This document shows, one piece after another, positions 18,321 to 28,363 of a DNA stretch of 64,000 nt. Position numbers and translations under genes: made by a program. Position 1 is the stretch's first letter. Every line of letters begins with the position of its first letter. The notes under the pieces are model-generated. The model was not told the DNA's origin. It was given only the letters and a program-made list of their open reading frames with translations, and searched no databases. The stretch is from Leptospira sp. GIMC2001. GTDB lineage: Bacteria; Spirochaetota; Leptospiria; Leptospirales; Leptospiraceae. The stretch lies in the NCBI RefSeq assembly GCF_028462125.1, contig NZ_CP115468.1, positions 1,126,001 to 1,190,000 of the forward strand. Direction: 5' to 3'.

Positions 18321-18977
18321 ATGATTATGGATCGCAATTTTCAAAATTTTCAATATCAATTAATTCCAATCATTTGCATGGTTTTTATTTCGATGTCATG
18401 TGCATCTGGAAATTTATTTCTAAAGATTGAAGAGAACAGTAGCGGAAGCCTTCAATTCCTTCGCAAGGAGATCAACGATCGTAAATCAATATCTCCTAAT
18501 TTTATCAAAGGTGGAAAGGGAGAAGAATTGGATTTTCAAATTACCTCTCTAGATGTAAAATTTTCGGAGATCCAAAATTTGGGAATGGATGGATCTGATT
18601 TTATTTGGATCGAGAAATTTGAAAATGGAAAAAACCACTATTGCCTACTTTTTACATTGGATACTTCCAAGGATTCTGCTTGGTTTAAATATTTCAACAT
18701 ATCCTCTGTTAGTTTAAAGAAGTTCCAAAATGAAGCGATGAGTCGTGACGATCTTGCACGTTTCAATAATCTGACCGATCATGTTGTCTGGGAGATATCG
18801 CTTCCGGGTGAGATAATTTCGGTAAAAGACTACGAACCTTTAGGACCCGATTGGTGGATTTCGATCCAGAGTGGGCGTAAAGCAATCTTGAAAATCCCAG
18901 CAATTGATATTCTGAACAGTCGCAGAAAGTTTTCCACATATGAGGTTTGTTCTTCCGTGAGACATAAGTCGAATTAG
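18321..18977 (+). CDS. putative lipoprotein of unknown function
   Basis: 218 residues. A hydrophobic segment ends in FISMSC (Cys27), a spirochaetal-type lipobox, so the mature protein is probably lipidated. The body of about 190 residues has alternating beta-like segments and no family I recognise. Two in-frame ATGs (18321 and 18327) are possible and neither has a strong Shine-Dalgarno. It lies 60 bp upstream of fliK on the same strand and could be read with the flagellar hook genes, but a flagellar role is only a suggestion from position. Confidence 0.6.
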   Translation: MIMDRNFQNFQYQLIPIICMVFISMSCASGNLFLKIEENSSGSLQFLRKEINDRKSISPNFIKGGKGEELDFQITSLDVKFSEIQNLGMDGSDFIWIEKFENGKNHYCLLFTLDTSKDSAWFKYFNISSVSLKKFQNEAMSRDDLARFNNLTDHVVWEISLPGEIISVKDYEPLGPDWWISIQSGRKAILKIPAIDILNSRRKFSTYEVCSSVRHKSN

Positions 18978-19037
18978 GAAGAAGATAAAGTTTAAAGTTT
19001 TATCCAGATTCTTCGATCTTCTACACAGGTAGAGAAA

Positions 19038-20843
19038 ATGAATCTGGGACATATTTCAACAAAACATCAAGAGGATAATTACAAAATCCTAAACGAAGTG
19101 TCCGCAGCTGCGGAAATCGAGAATTTGCCCCTCCGACGTGAGGAATCTCCATTTCTTCAAATTCTTACAAGCAATAGAAAAGAGTCATTTGATCCTTTGA
19201 GTTCACAATTCGATACCTTGAAGAACGCAACCAAGGCTCAATTAAACCAAGAGACCGCATGGAAGCCACTTTCATCTGGATCCGATGATCCATATTCCTT
19301 TGAGGCAAGGCAAGCGGCGAACACATCGTACGGAAATAATTATTCTTCTTATGAACCGATAGGCAAGAGTGCAGATAATTCCACTCTATCCAACGATATT
19401 GCAAATGATTACCCTGGATATAAGTCCAGTGATTCCAATAATGAGATAGTTGATTCCGAAGACTGGAATGCCTCCTTGGAGAACGAAAAAGTTGATGAAA
19501 ATTCTGATTCAGAATCTTTTACAACTCAGGATAAATCTGAATCTACAAAAAATACCATTGGTGCTTCTGATAAAGAAATCAATGAAGAGAGCGCAATGGA
19601 AGTCCAAGGCGGAAATACCGACATTTCTTGGATGTCGATGATTTTGAATTCATTGGGAATCAAAAATTCTGGGTCCGAATCTTCGCAAAAACAAACTACT
19701 TCTGACTCTGAAATAAAAATCGAAACTTCGAAACTCGATTCCGAATCGCAAAAAAAATCAAATGCTAATTTGGAAAAAAATTCTCAAGAAGAAAAACTCG
19801 CAACCAATAAAGAAGTCTCAAACGAATTGAAATCTTTTGAGAAAAAGATTCTAACATCCAGTGATCTAATGGAAAAAATCCAAAGAAGCAAAGAGATGAT
19901 ATCTTCTAAATCCAAATCAGAAAAAAATGATGTTGATTCCAAGGATTCTATAGCTTTGCAATCTAAAGAAATTTTGTCCCAAGACTTGGATGAGAAAACA
20001 AATTCTTCAAAAATAAAACAAGATAAGAATGCGCAATCGAATCCAAATTCTATAATCAAGAATGAGAACCTAACTGAAAATTCTGATAAAAATGTCTCCG
20101 ACGGGAAATCATCGCAAGCAAGAAACATTTTGACCAATGAGAAAGATAACAAGAACATTGCAGATCGTCCGGAGAGATTAGAGTTCACAAAAGAAGTGAA
20201 CAAATGGGATATCCAAAAAGAAAAAAACATTCAATCTGAGAAATCTTCAGCCAACACAAATAATTTAAAAGATGGTTTGGAATCTATAACAAATTCACAG
20301 ACATCAAGTAAAGGTGATGGTAACCGTGATGATTCTAATTTTCAACAGAAATCTGATTTTATGAAAACCATGCTTTCTAAAAAAGCGGACGAATCGAATC
20401 CATTAGCGGAAAGGTTCTCTAAAGATGAAATCAAAGAGAATATGAATCGATTGGTTGAGAAAGCAAAAATCCAAATCATTAGTCAAGGCAAAAGCCAGGC
20501 AGAAATTCGAATGAATCCTCAAGATTTGGGAAGAATGATTTTGAAAATCAATGTGAACCAAGATAAAGTTGAAGGAAGAATCTTAGTGGATTCGGAAGCA
20601 GTGAAGGCCGCACTTCAATCTGATATGAGCGGTCTCAAAGAAGAATTGAGAAATCAAGGTTTGAATTTACTATCACTTAGCATTGATGTGGATTTGGGTT
20701 CTCAAGCAGATTTTGGTGGCAATAAAGAAGCCATGAAGTTTGGAGAAGAATGGATTCGTAAGTCGAATGAAGAGAAGATTGAATTGTATGAACCAAATGC
20801 ACGTTATGTGGACCCGAATTCTTTACTGGATATAGTAGCTTAG
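19038..20843 (+). CDS. fliK: flagellar hook-length control protein FliK
   Basis: 601 residues. The first about 430 are low-complexity, rich in Ser, Lys, Glu, Asn and Asp, consistent with the disordered ruler region of FliK. The conserved C-terminal Flg_hook domain is at about 450-545: AEIRMNPQDLGRMILKINVNQDKVEGRILVDSEAVKAAL then LKEELRNQGLNLLSLSIDV. FliK measures hook length and switches the export gate from hook to filament substrates. ATG at 19038 with AGGTAGAG upstream. flgD follows after nine bases and flgE after that, the standard spirochaetal hook gene order. The N-terminal half is recognisable only by composition. Confidence 0.88.
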   Translation: MNLGHISTKHQEDNYKILNEVSAAAEIENLPLRREESPFLQILTSNRKESFDPLSSQFDTLKNATKAQLNQETAWKPLSSGSDDPYSFEARQAANTSYGNNYSSYEPIGKSADNSTLSNDIANDYPGYKSSDSNNEIVDSEDWNASLENEKVDENSDSESFTTQDKSESTKNTIGASDKEINEESAMEVQGGNTDISWMSMILNSLGIKNSGSESSQKQTTSDSEIKIETSKLDSESQKKSNANLEKNSQEEKLATNKEVSNELKSFEKKILTSSDLMEKIQRSKEMISSKSKSEKNDVDSKDSIALQSKEILSQDLDEKTNSSKIKQDKNAQSNPNSIIKNENLTENSDKNVSDGKSSQARNILTNEKDNKNIADRPERLEFTKEVNKWDIQKEKNIQSEKSSANTNNLKDGLESITNSQTSSKGDGNRDDSNFQQKSDFMKTMLSKKADESNPLAERFSKDEIKENMNRLVEKAKIQIISQGKSQAEIRMNPQDLGRMILKINVNQDKVEGRILVDSEAVKAALQSDMSGLKEELRNQGLNLLSLSIDVDLGSQADFGGNKEAMKFGEEWIRKSNEEKIELYEPNARYVDPNSLLDIVA

Positions 20844-20852
20844 GATATTAAA

Positions 20853-21689
20853 ATGCCAAACGTTGAATCAGCTAGAAACCAATATCTAAATTCTGATAGA
20901 AATATCAATATTCAAGACCATTTGAATAAACTGGAAAAGGAAGAAAAATCTGGACTCAAAGGTATTGAAATCCGTGAAAGTGCCAAGCAACTAGGTAAGG
21001 ATGATTTTCTGAAATTATTGATTACCCAATTGTCTTCTCAGGATCCTACATCTCCAATGAAAGACCAAGATTTTATTGCACAGATGGCTCAATTTTCATC
21101 GCTCGAACAGATGAAAAATATTTCTTCCGGAATTTCACGAATGGAAGCTAAGCAAGCATACAGCGTTGTTGGGAAATTGATTTCTGGCCCAGACTTAGTT
21201 ACAGGTGATGATGTTGTAGGAATTGCTGCGGCAATTTTCTTTGATGGCGAGGGCAAAACGTACGCTCGAGTCAATGGAAGAACAGTTGATATAGAAAAAA
21301 TAAACCTTATTAGTGATCCAACTCTTATGGAGAATGGAGGACAGAAGCAAGCGCCTCAAGGAATTCCATCCAATCAAGAACCGAATGTTATTCCTTCGAA
21401 TCAAGCTGCTCCAGTTAATCCATCTAATCAGATGCAGAATCCTAATCCTGCTAATCAATCATCGAGCGAAGCTCTATCTAGCCCAGCCAATTCTATTGCA
21501 CAGGACAATTTGTCCGAACAAGAATTGAATCCAATGAATCCTAAAAAGCAAGATAGCACAACGGAAGAATTTCTCCGCAATTCTATAAATTCCAATACAA
21601 ATAAAAATTTTCCTGCAGGTAATGTAGGAGATGAAAGTATACCAGGTTATCGACCGTTAGCTGGGAAAAATATTCCCTATCAAGATTAA
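20853..21689 (+). CDS. flgD: flagellar hook capping protein FlgD
   Basis: 278 residues. The conserved N-terminal FlgD core is at about 45-95: [46 protein letters not shown] short beta region follows ([46 protein letters not shown]). The usual C-terminal Ig-like/FnIII capping domains are not evident; instead there is an Asn/Gln/Pro-rich tail from about residue 165 with repeated PSNQ units. FlgD scaffolds hook subunit polymerisation in the periplasm and is then lost. Nine bases downstream of fliK, 51 bp upstream of flgE. Confidence 0.9.
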   Translation: MPNVESARNQYLNSDRNINIQDHLNKLEKEEKSGLKGIEIRESAKQLGKDDFLKLLITQLSSQDPTSPMKDQDFIAQMAQFSSLEQMKNISSGISRMEAKQAYSVVGKLISGPDLVTGDDVVGIAAAIFFDGEGKTYARVNGRTVDIEKINLISDPTLMENGGQKQAPQGIPSNQEPNVIPSNQAAPVNPSNQMQNPNPANQSSSEALSSPANSIAQDNLSEQELNPMNPKKQDSTTEEFLRNSINSNTNKNFPAGNVGDESIPGYRPLAGKNIPYQD

Positions 21690-21740
21690 GTTTTTTGTAA
21701 ATATGACGATTTTTATGTTAAGAGTAAGAGGGTATAAATT

Positions 21741-23135
21741 ATGATGAGGTCACTGTATTCCGGAGTTTCCGGATTGAAAAACCATCAAGTGCGCATGGAT
21801 GTGATTGGAAATAATATTTCCAATGTTAACACACATGGTTTTAAGACCGAAAGGGTAACCTTTCAAGATATGATCTCTCAAGAGTTATCTGGCGCATCTG
21901 AGCCAAAAGATAATATTGGTGGAATCAATCCTAAACAAGTAGGTTTGGGATCGCTGATCGCAGCTATTGATAAAATCATGACACAGGGTTCACTACAAAC
22001 AACCGGCAAGAATACGGATGTTGCAATATCTGGTGAAGGGTTCTTTGTCGTTAAGAACGGTGATAAAGAATTCTATACAAGAGCGGGCGCCTTCAACGTT
22101 GACAAGAACGGATACTATGTCAACCCAGCAACTGGTGTAAAAGTACAAGGTTGGAATGCAAGACGTGATGAAGATGGAAACAAATTCATTAACACAGCAT
22201 CCTCTGTTGAAGATATAGTTATTCCTCTATATTCTAAAGAGCCTGCTAAAGCTACAACCAATGTGGATTTTCAATCCAACTTGAATGCAGCAGCACTTGC
22301 AGTTCCTCCGGATGCAACGGATGAAGAAATTCAAAAGTATATCAATGATCCTGATCCAAATAAGAGAAGAGGTCATTTAACTTCTATTAAAGTTTATGAT
22401 GACCAAGGAAATACACGTCAATTAGAAGTAACTCTTTGGAAAGTTAGAGAAAATACTTGGAAAGCAAAATTCAATGTTTCTGACTCAAGCCAACTGTCCA
22501 TTGATGTGAAGGGAACTGGCGGCGAGAATACTCAGATTCCTGGCAATGTGGAACTTGAGCTTGGCTTTAGTCCAGACGGACGAATTGTATCCGTTTCTGA
22601 CGGAGTCGATAGTATGGCTGCAGGCAAGTTGAATGCTCAAGTAACAATGAGAATTGATGGCAATCCAACTCCTCAATCTTTTACAATGAATTTTGGTGAT
22701 GCAGGTCTTGTGAACGGAGTAACTCAGTACTCAAGTGATTTTACAACGAAAGCTGTGAACCAAGATGGATATCCAATGGGTTATATGGAAGCTTTCTCCA
22801 TTGACGACACTGGAACTGTGACTGGAGTATTCTCAAATGGCGTGCGTCAACCTCTTGCGACAATCGCAATGGCAACTTTTACTAACCCAGCGGGTTTGAA
22901 TAAAGTTGGGGACACAATGTTCAGCTATTCTCTAAACTCTGGTGAAGCGAATATTGGTGAAGCGGGACTTGCAGGAAAAGGCAAAATCAATGCAGGTCTT
23001 TTAGAAATGTCGAATGTGGATCTATCCGATCAATTCACTGATATGATCGTTACCCAGAGAGGCTTTCAAGCCAATTCCAGAACCATTGTAACATCTGACC
23101 AGATGATTCAAGAAGTTCTAGGTCTCAAAAGGTAA
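21741..23135 (+). CDS. flgE: flagellar hook protein FlgE
   Basis: 464-residue hook protein. N-terminal rod domain [29 protein letters not shown], the FlgE core ([36 protein letters not shown]) and C-terminal [35 protein letters not shown] are all clear. It contains no cysteine; the position used for lysinoalanine cross-linking in other spirochaetes is Ser179 here, with Lys148 and Lys166 nearby, as I recall being described for Leptospira. ATG at 21741 (second ATG directly after) behind AGAGGG. Forms the periplasmic hook between motor and filament. Last recognised gene of the fliK-flgD-flgE unit. Confidence 0.95.
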   Translation: MMRSLYSGVSGLKNHQVRMDVIGNNISNVNTHGFKTERVTFQDMISQELSGASEPKDNIGGINPKQVGLGSLIAAIDKIMTQGSLQTTGKNTDVAISGEGFFVVKNGDKEFYTRAGAFNVDKNGYYVNPATGVKVQGWNARRDEDGNKFINTASSVEDIVIPLYSKEPAKATTNVDFQSNLNAAALAVPPDATDEEIQKYINDPDPNKRRGHLTSIKVYDDQGNTRQLEVTLWKVRENTWKAKFNVSDSSQLSIDVKGTGGENTQIPGNVELELGFSPDGRIVSVSDGVDSMAAGKLNAQVTMRIDGNPTPQSFTMNFGDAGLVNGVTQYSSDFTTKAVNQDGYPMGYMEAFSIDDTGTVTGVFSNGVRQPLATIAMATFTNPAGLNKVGDTMFSYSLNSGEANIGEAGLAGKGKINAGLLEMSNVDLSDQFTDMIVTQRGFQANSRTIVTSDQMIQEVLGLKR

Positions 23136-23159
23136 GCTTTAAAAATTCTTGATGCCTAA

Positions 23160-23185
23160 AACGCTTCCAGGAAGCTGGAAGCGTT
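23160..23185 (+). promoter_or_regulatory. perfect hairpin covering SD and TTG start of the next gene
   Basis: AACGCTTCCAG (23160-23170) pairs perfectly with CTGGAAGCGTT (23175-23185) around a GAAG loop. The right arm contains the GGAAG Shine-Dalgarno candidate and the first two bases of the TTG start at 23184. No U-tract follows, so it is not a typical terminator; it could block translation initiation of the downstream gene. Confidence 0.55.
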
Positions 23186-25730
23186 GGAAACTCGCAAAAA
23201 AATCTTTCTCATAACAATCCTTGCTCTAGGGATTCTTATCTTCATTCTCCCCTTAGCTTTTGGGAATCCTTTCAATCAATCCTTTCAGCGAATTGGTTTT
23301 ATCAATTATAATTCTAATGAGTCTAGTTTTTCTAGGAAAGAAATTTCTGATTCTTTAGATAACGATTTTTCTTTTAAAGAAAGACCAATTACAGTAGCTA
23401 TCTACCCGATCGATATTCAAGCGATTCCTTTAGATGCATTCGCAATTGGAATTCAGGATATATGGTCATCCTGGATGATGACAAGTCCATCTTTGGTTTA
23501 CATCAATTCGAAATCTCATCCGATTGCAGAAGAAATTACTAAGCCTTTAGCATCCATGCGTATTTTTGCAAGGAGCTTGAATGTTGACTATTTGTACTCA
23601 GCAAAGCTCAATTTAGTAGACGGTAAACTTTTTATCACACCCATTCTTTACGACCGGGCGGATGATTTGATTCTAAAAGGCAAAACAGTTTTTCTTGCTG
23701 AAGACAATCTCTATGAATCAATTCTCGATTCTTTATTTGGTTTATACAACTTAACATCTTCGAATCTAAAAACCAAAAACGCAATCACTTCGATTGAACC
23801 AGGTGATCTTGTTTTTGAAAGATACAATCCGTCCGCAGATAGTTTGATTCTATATTTCAAAATGCTTCAAAAAATTGAAAATGCAAAATCTCAATCCCTT
23901 TCAGATTGGGAAGATCTAGCAAAAAGAGAACCATTCTTTTGGAATCCATGGTCGTATTATATAAAGGTTCGATTTGCTGGAAAAGAAGAATCATATGATG
24001 CGAAGTATTTTCTTGAGAATTTAGGTAAAAAAGGATCAAAACAGTTCCACTTTCAATTAGCTAATATCTCCAGTGAATATGCGGAAATTTGTTTAAAAAA
24101 GAATAACCGCTACCAAGTAGTTGGATTATTAGACCTTGCAAGAAGTTTTTACTTATCGTCGGCGAAGACCTATACATTAGAATATGCAAATTTTCTAAGA
24201 ATCTCAAGCCTGTATTCTCTAATCGAAAAGAACCCAACGGCTGCAAGACTTGATTTATTGAATGCTCAAGAAATCTATACTAGACTTGGACAGAAAAATC
24301 ATCCATATTATATCAGCAACCAATTCCAGTTGGCTCAATTGTATAGGGAAAATGGACAATCTGCACTTGCAATCATCGAGTTGGAAGATGCACTCAATTC
24401 TTCACAGATTAGTCAAAATAGTGAAATACAAAATTCTTACTTTATCTATGCACAGGCGCTATACAATCTTGGAACTCTGAATCTAGAACTCAATCGAGCG
24501 AAGGAAGCCGAATCTCGCTTTCTAAAACTGATTGGAATACTACAAGACAATGGTCAAGCAAACTCCGATTTGATGCTTGCTACTCGAGTGAATCTTGGTG
24601 CAACATATATAAAGCAGAGATTATGGAATCAGGTGATTTTAAACGGGCTTAAGTTGGATACTGATTTGAAGATACTGGGTCTAGACAAGTCGGATTACGA
24701 TTCTAAGAATCTCTACAACCTAGCAATGGGTTATGGAATTAAGCAAGCGACTGAAACTGCAAAATTGTACTACGATAGCTATTCTAAAATTACACCATAT
24801 TCTAAAATTCGACCATATTCAACTATAGCAAATCTTGTGAACTATTCGAATCTACTAAATGGTTCTCAAGAAGTTTTGAATCTGGAAAGCCTAGAACCTG
24901 AAACGTTTGAGACAAAAAATACCTATTCAATACCATCGCAAGATATATTGACTGAACCAGAATTGACGCTTCTCCGTTCGTTTACTGGGAAGTATCGAAT
25001 AGGTGGGCAGACTCAAGAAATTCGTGCAAGAACTTATTCAGATCGGCTAGAAGACCATGATATATTTTTATCGATGCTTCTCGGTAAGAAACAATCAACA
25101 TCGCCTGAGATGACTCAATTGAAAAAGCTTTTAAAAATCCAACCTAAGCACCGAACCGGAGAAGATATTGTATTTATAGATATTGGACCTGCTTTAGGAA
25201 ACTTGACTCAACCTGCCATTACATCAATAAGCCTTGCTCGATTGTTTCCAAATATGAATATGGTGTTACTCGAATTACCAGAAGAAGTCAATTTCTTTTT
25301 TACAAAAACGGAACAAACGGCAAGAGACAATCTATTAGCATATGATAATATCCGAATCATATCGGGTGATGGTGTAACTCCTCTTAAGAATTGGTTTGCA
25401 TCTCCTAAAGGTTGGGTGTTGGAGAATCGAAGCATTCCGAAAATAACCAATAAACTAATAATCCTAAGAGCTGCAAATTCGATCGATATTTATGAGCCAT
25501 TCTCCAAGGTTTATCCTTTTCTCGAATCGATTGTAAAAGATTATTCGGATGAAACTGTAATTTTATTTTTTAACAGAACCATTCTGGTTAAGCCTAAATA
25601 TTTAAACCGATTTATGATAGTCGGTTCTCAATCACTTCGTGGTTTCTATCACAACAGTCAGAGCTTGGATCGGCAAGGTGATCCACCTTATTGGTTGTCT
25701 TCAACTGCCCTTGGCAAAGGAGGATTCTAA
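23184..25730 (+). CDS. large TPR protein with Rossmann/methyltransferase-like C-terminus
   Basis: 848 residues. An N-terminal hydrophobic helix (FLITILALGILIFILPLAFG) exports or anchors it. Residues about 60-190 form an alpha/beta region, then several TPR-like helix pairs span about 280-560 (AQLYRENGQSALAIIELEDALNSS; ALYNLGTLNLELNRAKEAESRFLKLIGIL; NLGATYIKQRLWNQVI). The C-terminal 200 residues contain DIVFIDIGPALG and later NIRIISGDGVTPLKNW, resembling glycine-rich and acidic loops of SAM-dependent methyltransferases; catalytic function is unproven. TTG at 23184 is the best start (in-frame stop at 23157). It follows flgE by 48 bp, so it may be co-transcribed with hook genes. Confidence 0.7.
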   Translation: METRKKIFLITILALGILIFILPLAFGNPFNQSFQRIGFINYNSNESSFSRKEISDSLDNDFSFKERPITVAIYPIDIQAIPLDAFAIGIQDIWSSWMMTSPSLVYINSKSHPIAEEITKPLASMRIFARSLNVDYLYSAKLNLVDGKLFITPILYDRADDLILKGKTVFLAEDNLYESILDSLFGLYNLTSSNLKTKNAITSIEPGDLVFERYNPSADSLILYFKMLQKIENAKSQSLSDWEDLAKREPFFWNPWSYYIKVRFAGKEESYDAKYFLENLGKKGSKQFHFQLANISSEYAEICLKKNNRYQVVGLLDLARSFYLSSAKTYTLEYANFLRISSLYSLIEKNPTAARLDLLNAQEIYTRLGQKNHPYYISNQFQLAQLYRENGQSALAIIELEDALNSSQISQNSEIQNSYFIYAQALYNLGTLNLELNRAKEAESRFLKLIGILQDNGQANSDLMLATRVNLGATYIKQRLWNQVILNGLKLDTDLKILGLDKSDYDSKNLYNLAMGYGIKQATETAKLYYDSYSKITPYSKIRPYSTIANLVNYSNLLNGSQEVLNLESLEPETFETKNTYSIPSQDILTEPELTLLRSFTGKYRIGGQTQEIRARTYSDRLEDHDIFLSMLLGKKQSTSPEMTQLKKLLKIQPKHRTGEDIVFIDIGPALGNLTQPAITSISLARLFPNMNMVLLELPEEVNFFFTKTEQTARDNLLAYDNIRIISGDGVTPLKNWFASPKGWVLENRSIPKITNKLIILRAANSIDIYEPFSKVYPFLESIVKDYSDETVILFFNRTILVKPKYLNRFMIVGSQSLRGFYHNSQSLDRQGDPPYWLSSTALGKGGF

Positions 25731-25732
25731 AT

Positions 25733-26851
25733 ATGGATCCAATATCAAGTTTATACATTCTTCTTGGATTGATTGGTTCTGTAGTTTTTTACACTTATTG
25801 GCTTGAGTTTATCAATCGCTCGAACACTTATCCAAGAAATTGGATCATGCTTTATATTATGAATATTTTCTTGCATATGATAAAGGCAATTCTTATCGAT
25901 GATAAGATTCTAGACTTAAATTTATTTCCTATTTTCGCTTATGCTAATATTAACTTTACAATATTTTTTGTCTTTGCTACAATATTTTTGTCAGATCGAA
26001 ATTTATCCGTGCAAATTGTATTTCTAATATTGATCTCCATTGTAACTCAGCCTTTATTTTTTGATAAACTAGTTGATATAGATTCATTTGGAACTGCAAG
26101 AATCTTCTTTTCTCTAGGAAGTATGTTAGTTGTTGGAATTGTTTTTTTATACAAGTCTTTTGTGACAAATCTAACAATTTCAATAAATTCATCAGAAGAT
26201 AAAAGTCAGCGACTCAAGGCAGAAATAGATTCTCCATTTAATGTAAGCAAATTGTCTAGCGCATCCATTTTTCTATTTTCTTATGGCTATCTTCCATTGG
26301 TTTTTTTGCAGATGGGTCTTGCTGATAATAATAACAATTATGAGATTGGTTGGATGGAAAATATCCGATCCTTGAGTGTGATCTTTATTATGAGCTTGTC
26401 TTCTGCATTTTTTGCATGGATAGTTGGTTGTTTCCAAGGCAAATCTAGATCCGATGAATTGGATTGGACGATCATAACAGGTGCGAACACTGGACTTGTG
26501 GTTGGCTGCTCCTTACCTATGCAGGCTCCCATTTGGTATTTAATTCTTTTTAGCATATTGATTGGAATGATTGTTGCTTTAATCTATTCAATTGTATTTA
26601 GAAAATTAGGAAATCCATTGCTTAGCTTTCAAGTCATTAGTTTGCTCTTAGGTGGAATGATTGGGTTTATGAGTTTGCCTTTGATCAATAATCCAGACCA
26701 AAGTTCTTATGAATTATTGATTTTTGTAATGGATCGAGTATATGTTTCTATTCTGATCATATTTGTTTCTGCAATTTTAACATGGATAGGAATCGGACTC
26801 GGAATTCTTATCGATAAGTTTCAATTTGGAATCGATCATAAAAATTCATAG
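25733..26851 (+). CDS. polytopic membrane protein of unknown function
   Basis: 372 residues with about ten hydrophobic helices and no recognised family motif. The start is the ATG at 25733, which has AAAGGAGGA seven to fifteen bases upstream; a frame extension to a TTG at 25691 would overlap the preceding gene and add a poorly hydrophobic leader. It follows the TPR gene after two bases, so the two are coupled and probably form a functional unit in the inner membrane. A glycine-rich cytoplasmic patch (WTIITGANTGLVVGCSLP) and a GIGLGILID helix are the only notable segments. Confidence 0.65.
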   Translation: MDPISSLYILLGLIGSVVFYTYWLEFINRSNTYPRNWIMLYIMNIFLHMIKAILIDDKILDLNLFPIFAYANINFTIFFVFATIFLSDRNLSVQIVFLILISIVTQPLFFDKLVDIDSFGTARIFFSLGSMLVVGIVFLYKSFVTNLTISINSSEDKSQRLKAEIDSPFNVSKLSSASIFLFSYGYLPLVFLQMGLADNNNNYEIGWMENIRSLSVIFIMSLSSAFFAWIVGCFQGKSRSDELDWTIITGANTGLVVGCSLPMQAPIWYLILFSILIGMIVALIYSIVFRKLGNPLLSFQVISLLLGGMIGFMSLPLINNPDQSSYELLIFVMDRVYVSILIIFVSAILTWIGIGLGILIDKFQFGIDHKNS

Positions 26852-26947
26852 CTTTGCTTGTAGGATTCAAAAAATATTTTTCTAAATTTCTGAATTTTTA
26901 AACATATAATTCATCTAATCTGTAGTTTATTATGCTCGAACCTACTT

Positions 26948-28282
26948 TTACTCAACGCCACTAAAAAGTGCAGTTATCAGTGATTTGAAATGGTTACCTC
27001 TTTCTTCAAAATTTTTGAATTGATCAAAGCTTGCACATGCTGGACTCAAAATCACTTGGTTCATCGATTCGGGATCTCTTGTCCATAGACTGCGGATTTG
27101 TATTAATGCTTCTGTCATTGTTTCGGGATAGCTCACTCTATTTCCGAGAATTTGAAAATCTTTTTTCCATTGGGTTCTTGCTTCACCATAAATATAAAAA
27201 TGTCCAGGGATTTTTTGTAAAATGGAAACAAGATGTTCCATTGACTCACCTTTTGGTCTACCTCCTAATAAGAGATGCAAATTCCCATTTTTTAAATCAT
27301 AATTTTCTAACCAAGCAAGCAAACTATGCAAGTTTGTTGATTTAGAATCGTTGATAAAATTCCATTGATTGGCTTTTAGAACTTTTTCAAATCGGTGATT
27401 GAGTCCTTGAAAAGTTTTGATCTGATCAGCAATTGATTCTGGATCTGCTGACATGGATTCGGCGAGCAGGATCGCTGCAGCTAAGTTTTCATAATTATGA
27501 GTTCCTTCTAAGCTAAATTCATGAAAAGAATACTCATAATTTCGGGTTCGTATGATTTTTTTCTCTAAATAAATGAAAGCATCGGAATCTGGATCGAAAC
27601 CAAATTTCCATATTTTGCATTTGCAGTTTTCTAAGTAGGGAGATATCTGCAACCAAGTATCGTTTTTCGTTATTAAATGATGATCGGGATTATTCTGATC
27701 AACAATTTTTACCTTTGCTCGAATGTAGTTTTCCAAATTTCCATGTCTTTCAAGATGATCAGGCGCAATATTTAGAATCGCAGAAGATTCTAGATTTAGG
27801 GATTGGGAGTCTTCTAATTGATAGCTGGATAATTCCAAAACTACCATTTCATGATCGCTCAAGCATATTTCACTGAAGGCTTTACCAATATTTCCTCCAG
27901 GTACAACAGTCGGATAATTTGTTTTTAGAAGATGTGCTGTGAGGGCTGTTGTTGTAGATTTACCATCGGTGCCTGTAATTCCTAATATTCGATTTTTATA
28001 AAATGATTTCGCCAAATCAATTTCTGAGATGATAGAAATTCCTCTCTCTCTTGCAAGGACAAGCCAGGGATGTGATGGGGAAACTCCTGGGCTTTTTACA
28101 ATTTTGTCCACATCTTCGGGCTTTAGAAGCTTACTTGCCAATTCTTCCGTATCAAGGACTGCGTTTTCAGCGGATCGATCAACTAGACTTGCCGAAAATC
28201 CTTTTTGAGACAGCAGATTGAGTGCTGCAAGTCCCGAGATTCCCCCACCGAGAACGAACGATTTTTTAATTTCTGTTTCCAT
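26948..28282 (-). CDS. murD: UDP-N-acetylmuramoylalanine-D-glutamate ligase MurD
   Basis: 444-residue Mur ligase adding D-glutamate to UDP-MurNAc-L-Ala in the cytoplasm. N-terminal nucleotide-binding fold (SFVLGGGISGLAALNLLSQKG), VKSPGVSPSHP, the ATP loop GITGTDGKSTTTALTAHLL, SSYQLED, LNIAPDHLERHG and the C-terminal LNHRFEKV / NDSKSTN / LLLGGRPKGE segments are all present. The ATG at 28282 has GGAAA upstream; a TTG at 28294 is a less likely start. It stands alone rather than in a dcw-type cluster and faces away from the STAS gene. Confidence 0.95.
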   Translation of the reverse strand: METEIKKSFVLGGGISGLAALNLLSQKGFSASLVDRSAENAVLDTEELASKLLKPEDVDKIVKSPGVSPSHPWLVLARERGISIISEIDLAKSFYKNRILGITGTDGKSTTTALTAHLLKTNYPTVVPGGNIGKAFSEICLSDHEMVVLELSSYQLEDSQSLNLESSAILNIAPDHLERHGNLENYIRAKVKIVDQNNPDHHLITKNDTWLQISPYLENCKCKIWKFGFDPDSDAFIYLEKKIIRTRNYEYSFHEFSLEGTHNYENLAAAILLAESMSADPESIADQIKTFQGLNHRFEKVLKANQWNFINDSKSTNLHSLLAWLENYDLKNGNLHLLLGGRPKGESMEHLVSILQKIPGHFYIYGEARTQWKKDFQILGNRVSYPETMTEALIQIRSLWTRDPESMNQVILSPACASFDQFKNFEERGNHFKSLITALFSGVE

Positions 28283-28363
28283 GCAAATTTCCAAAAACTC
28301 TTGTTGACTACAGAATTCTATCTTTTTTAAATGTAACTAAATAAGCTTAAAGGTCCTAATAAA

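Noticed and set aside
19784..20230. Long antisense reading frame opposite fliK
   Set aside because: Its phenylalanine- and serine-rich composition mirrors the low-complexity Lys/Ser/Glu region of fliK and no start signal is seen.
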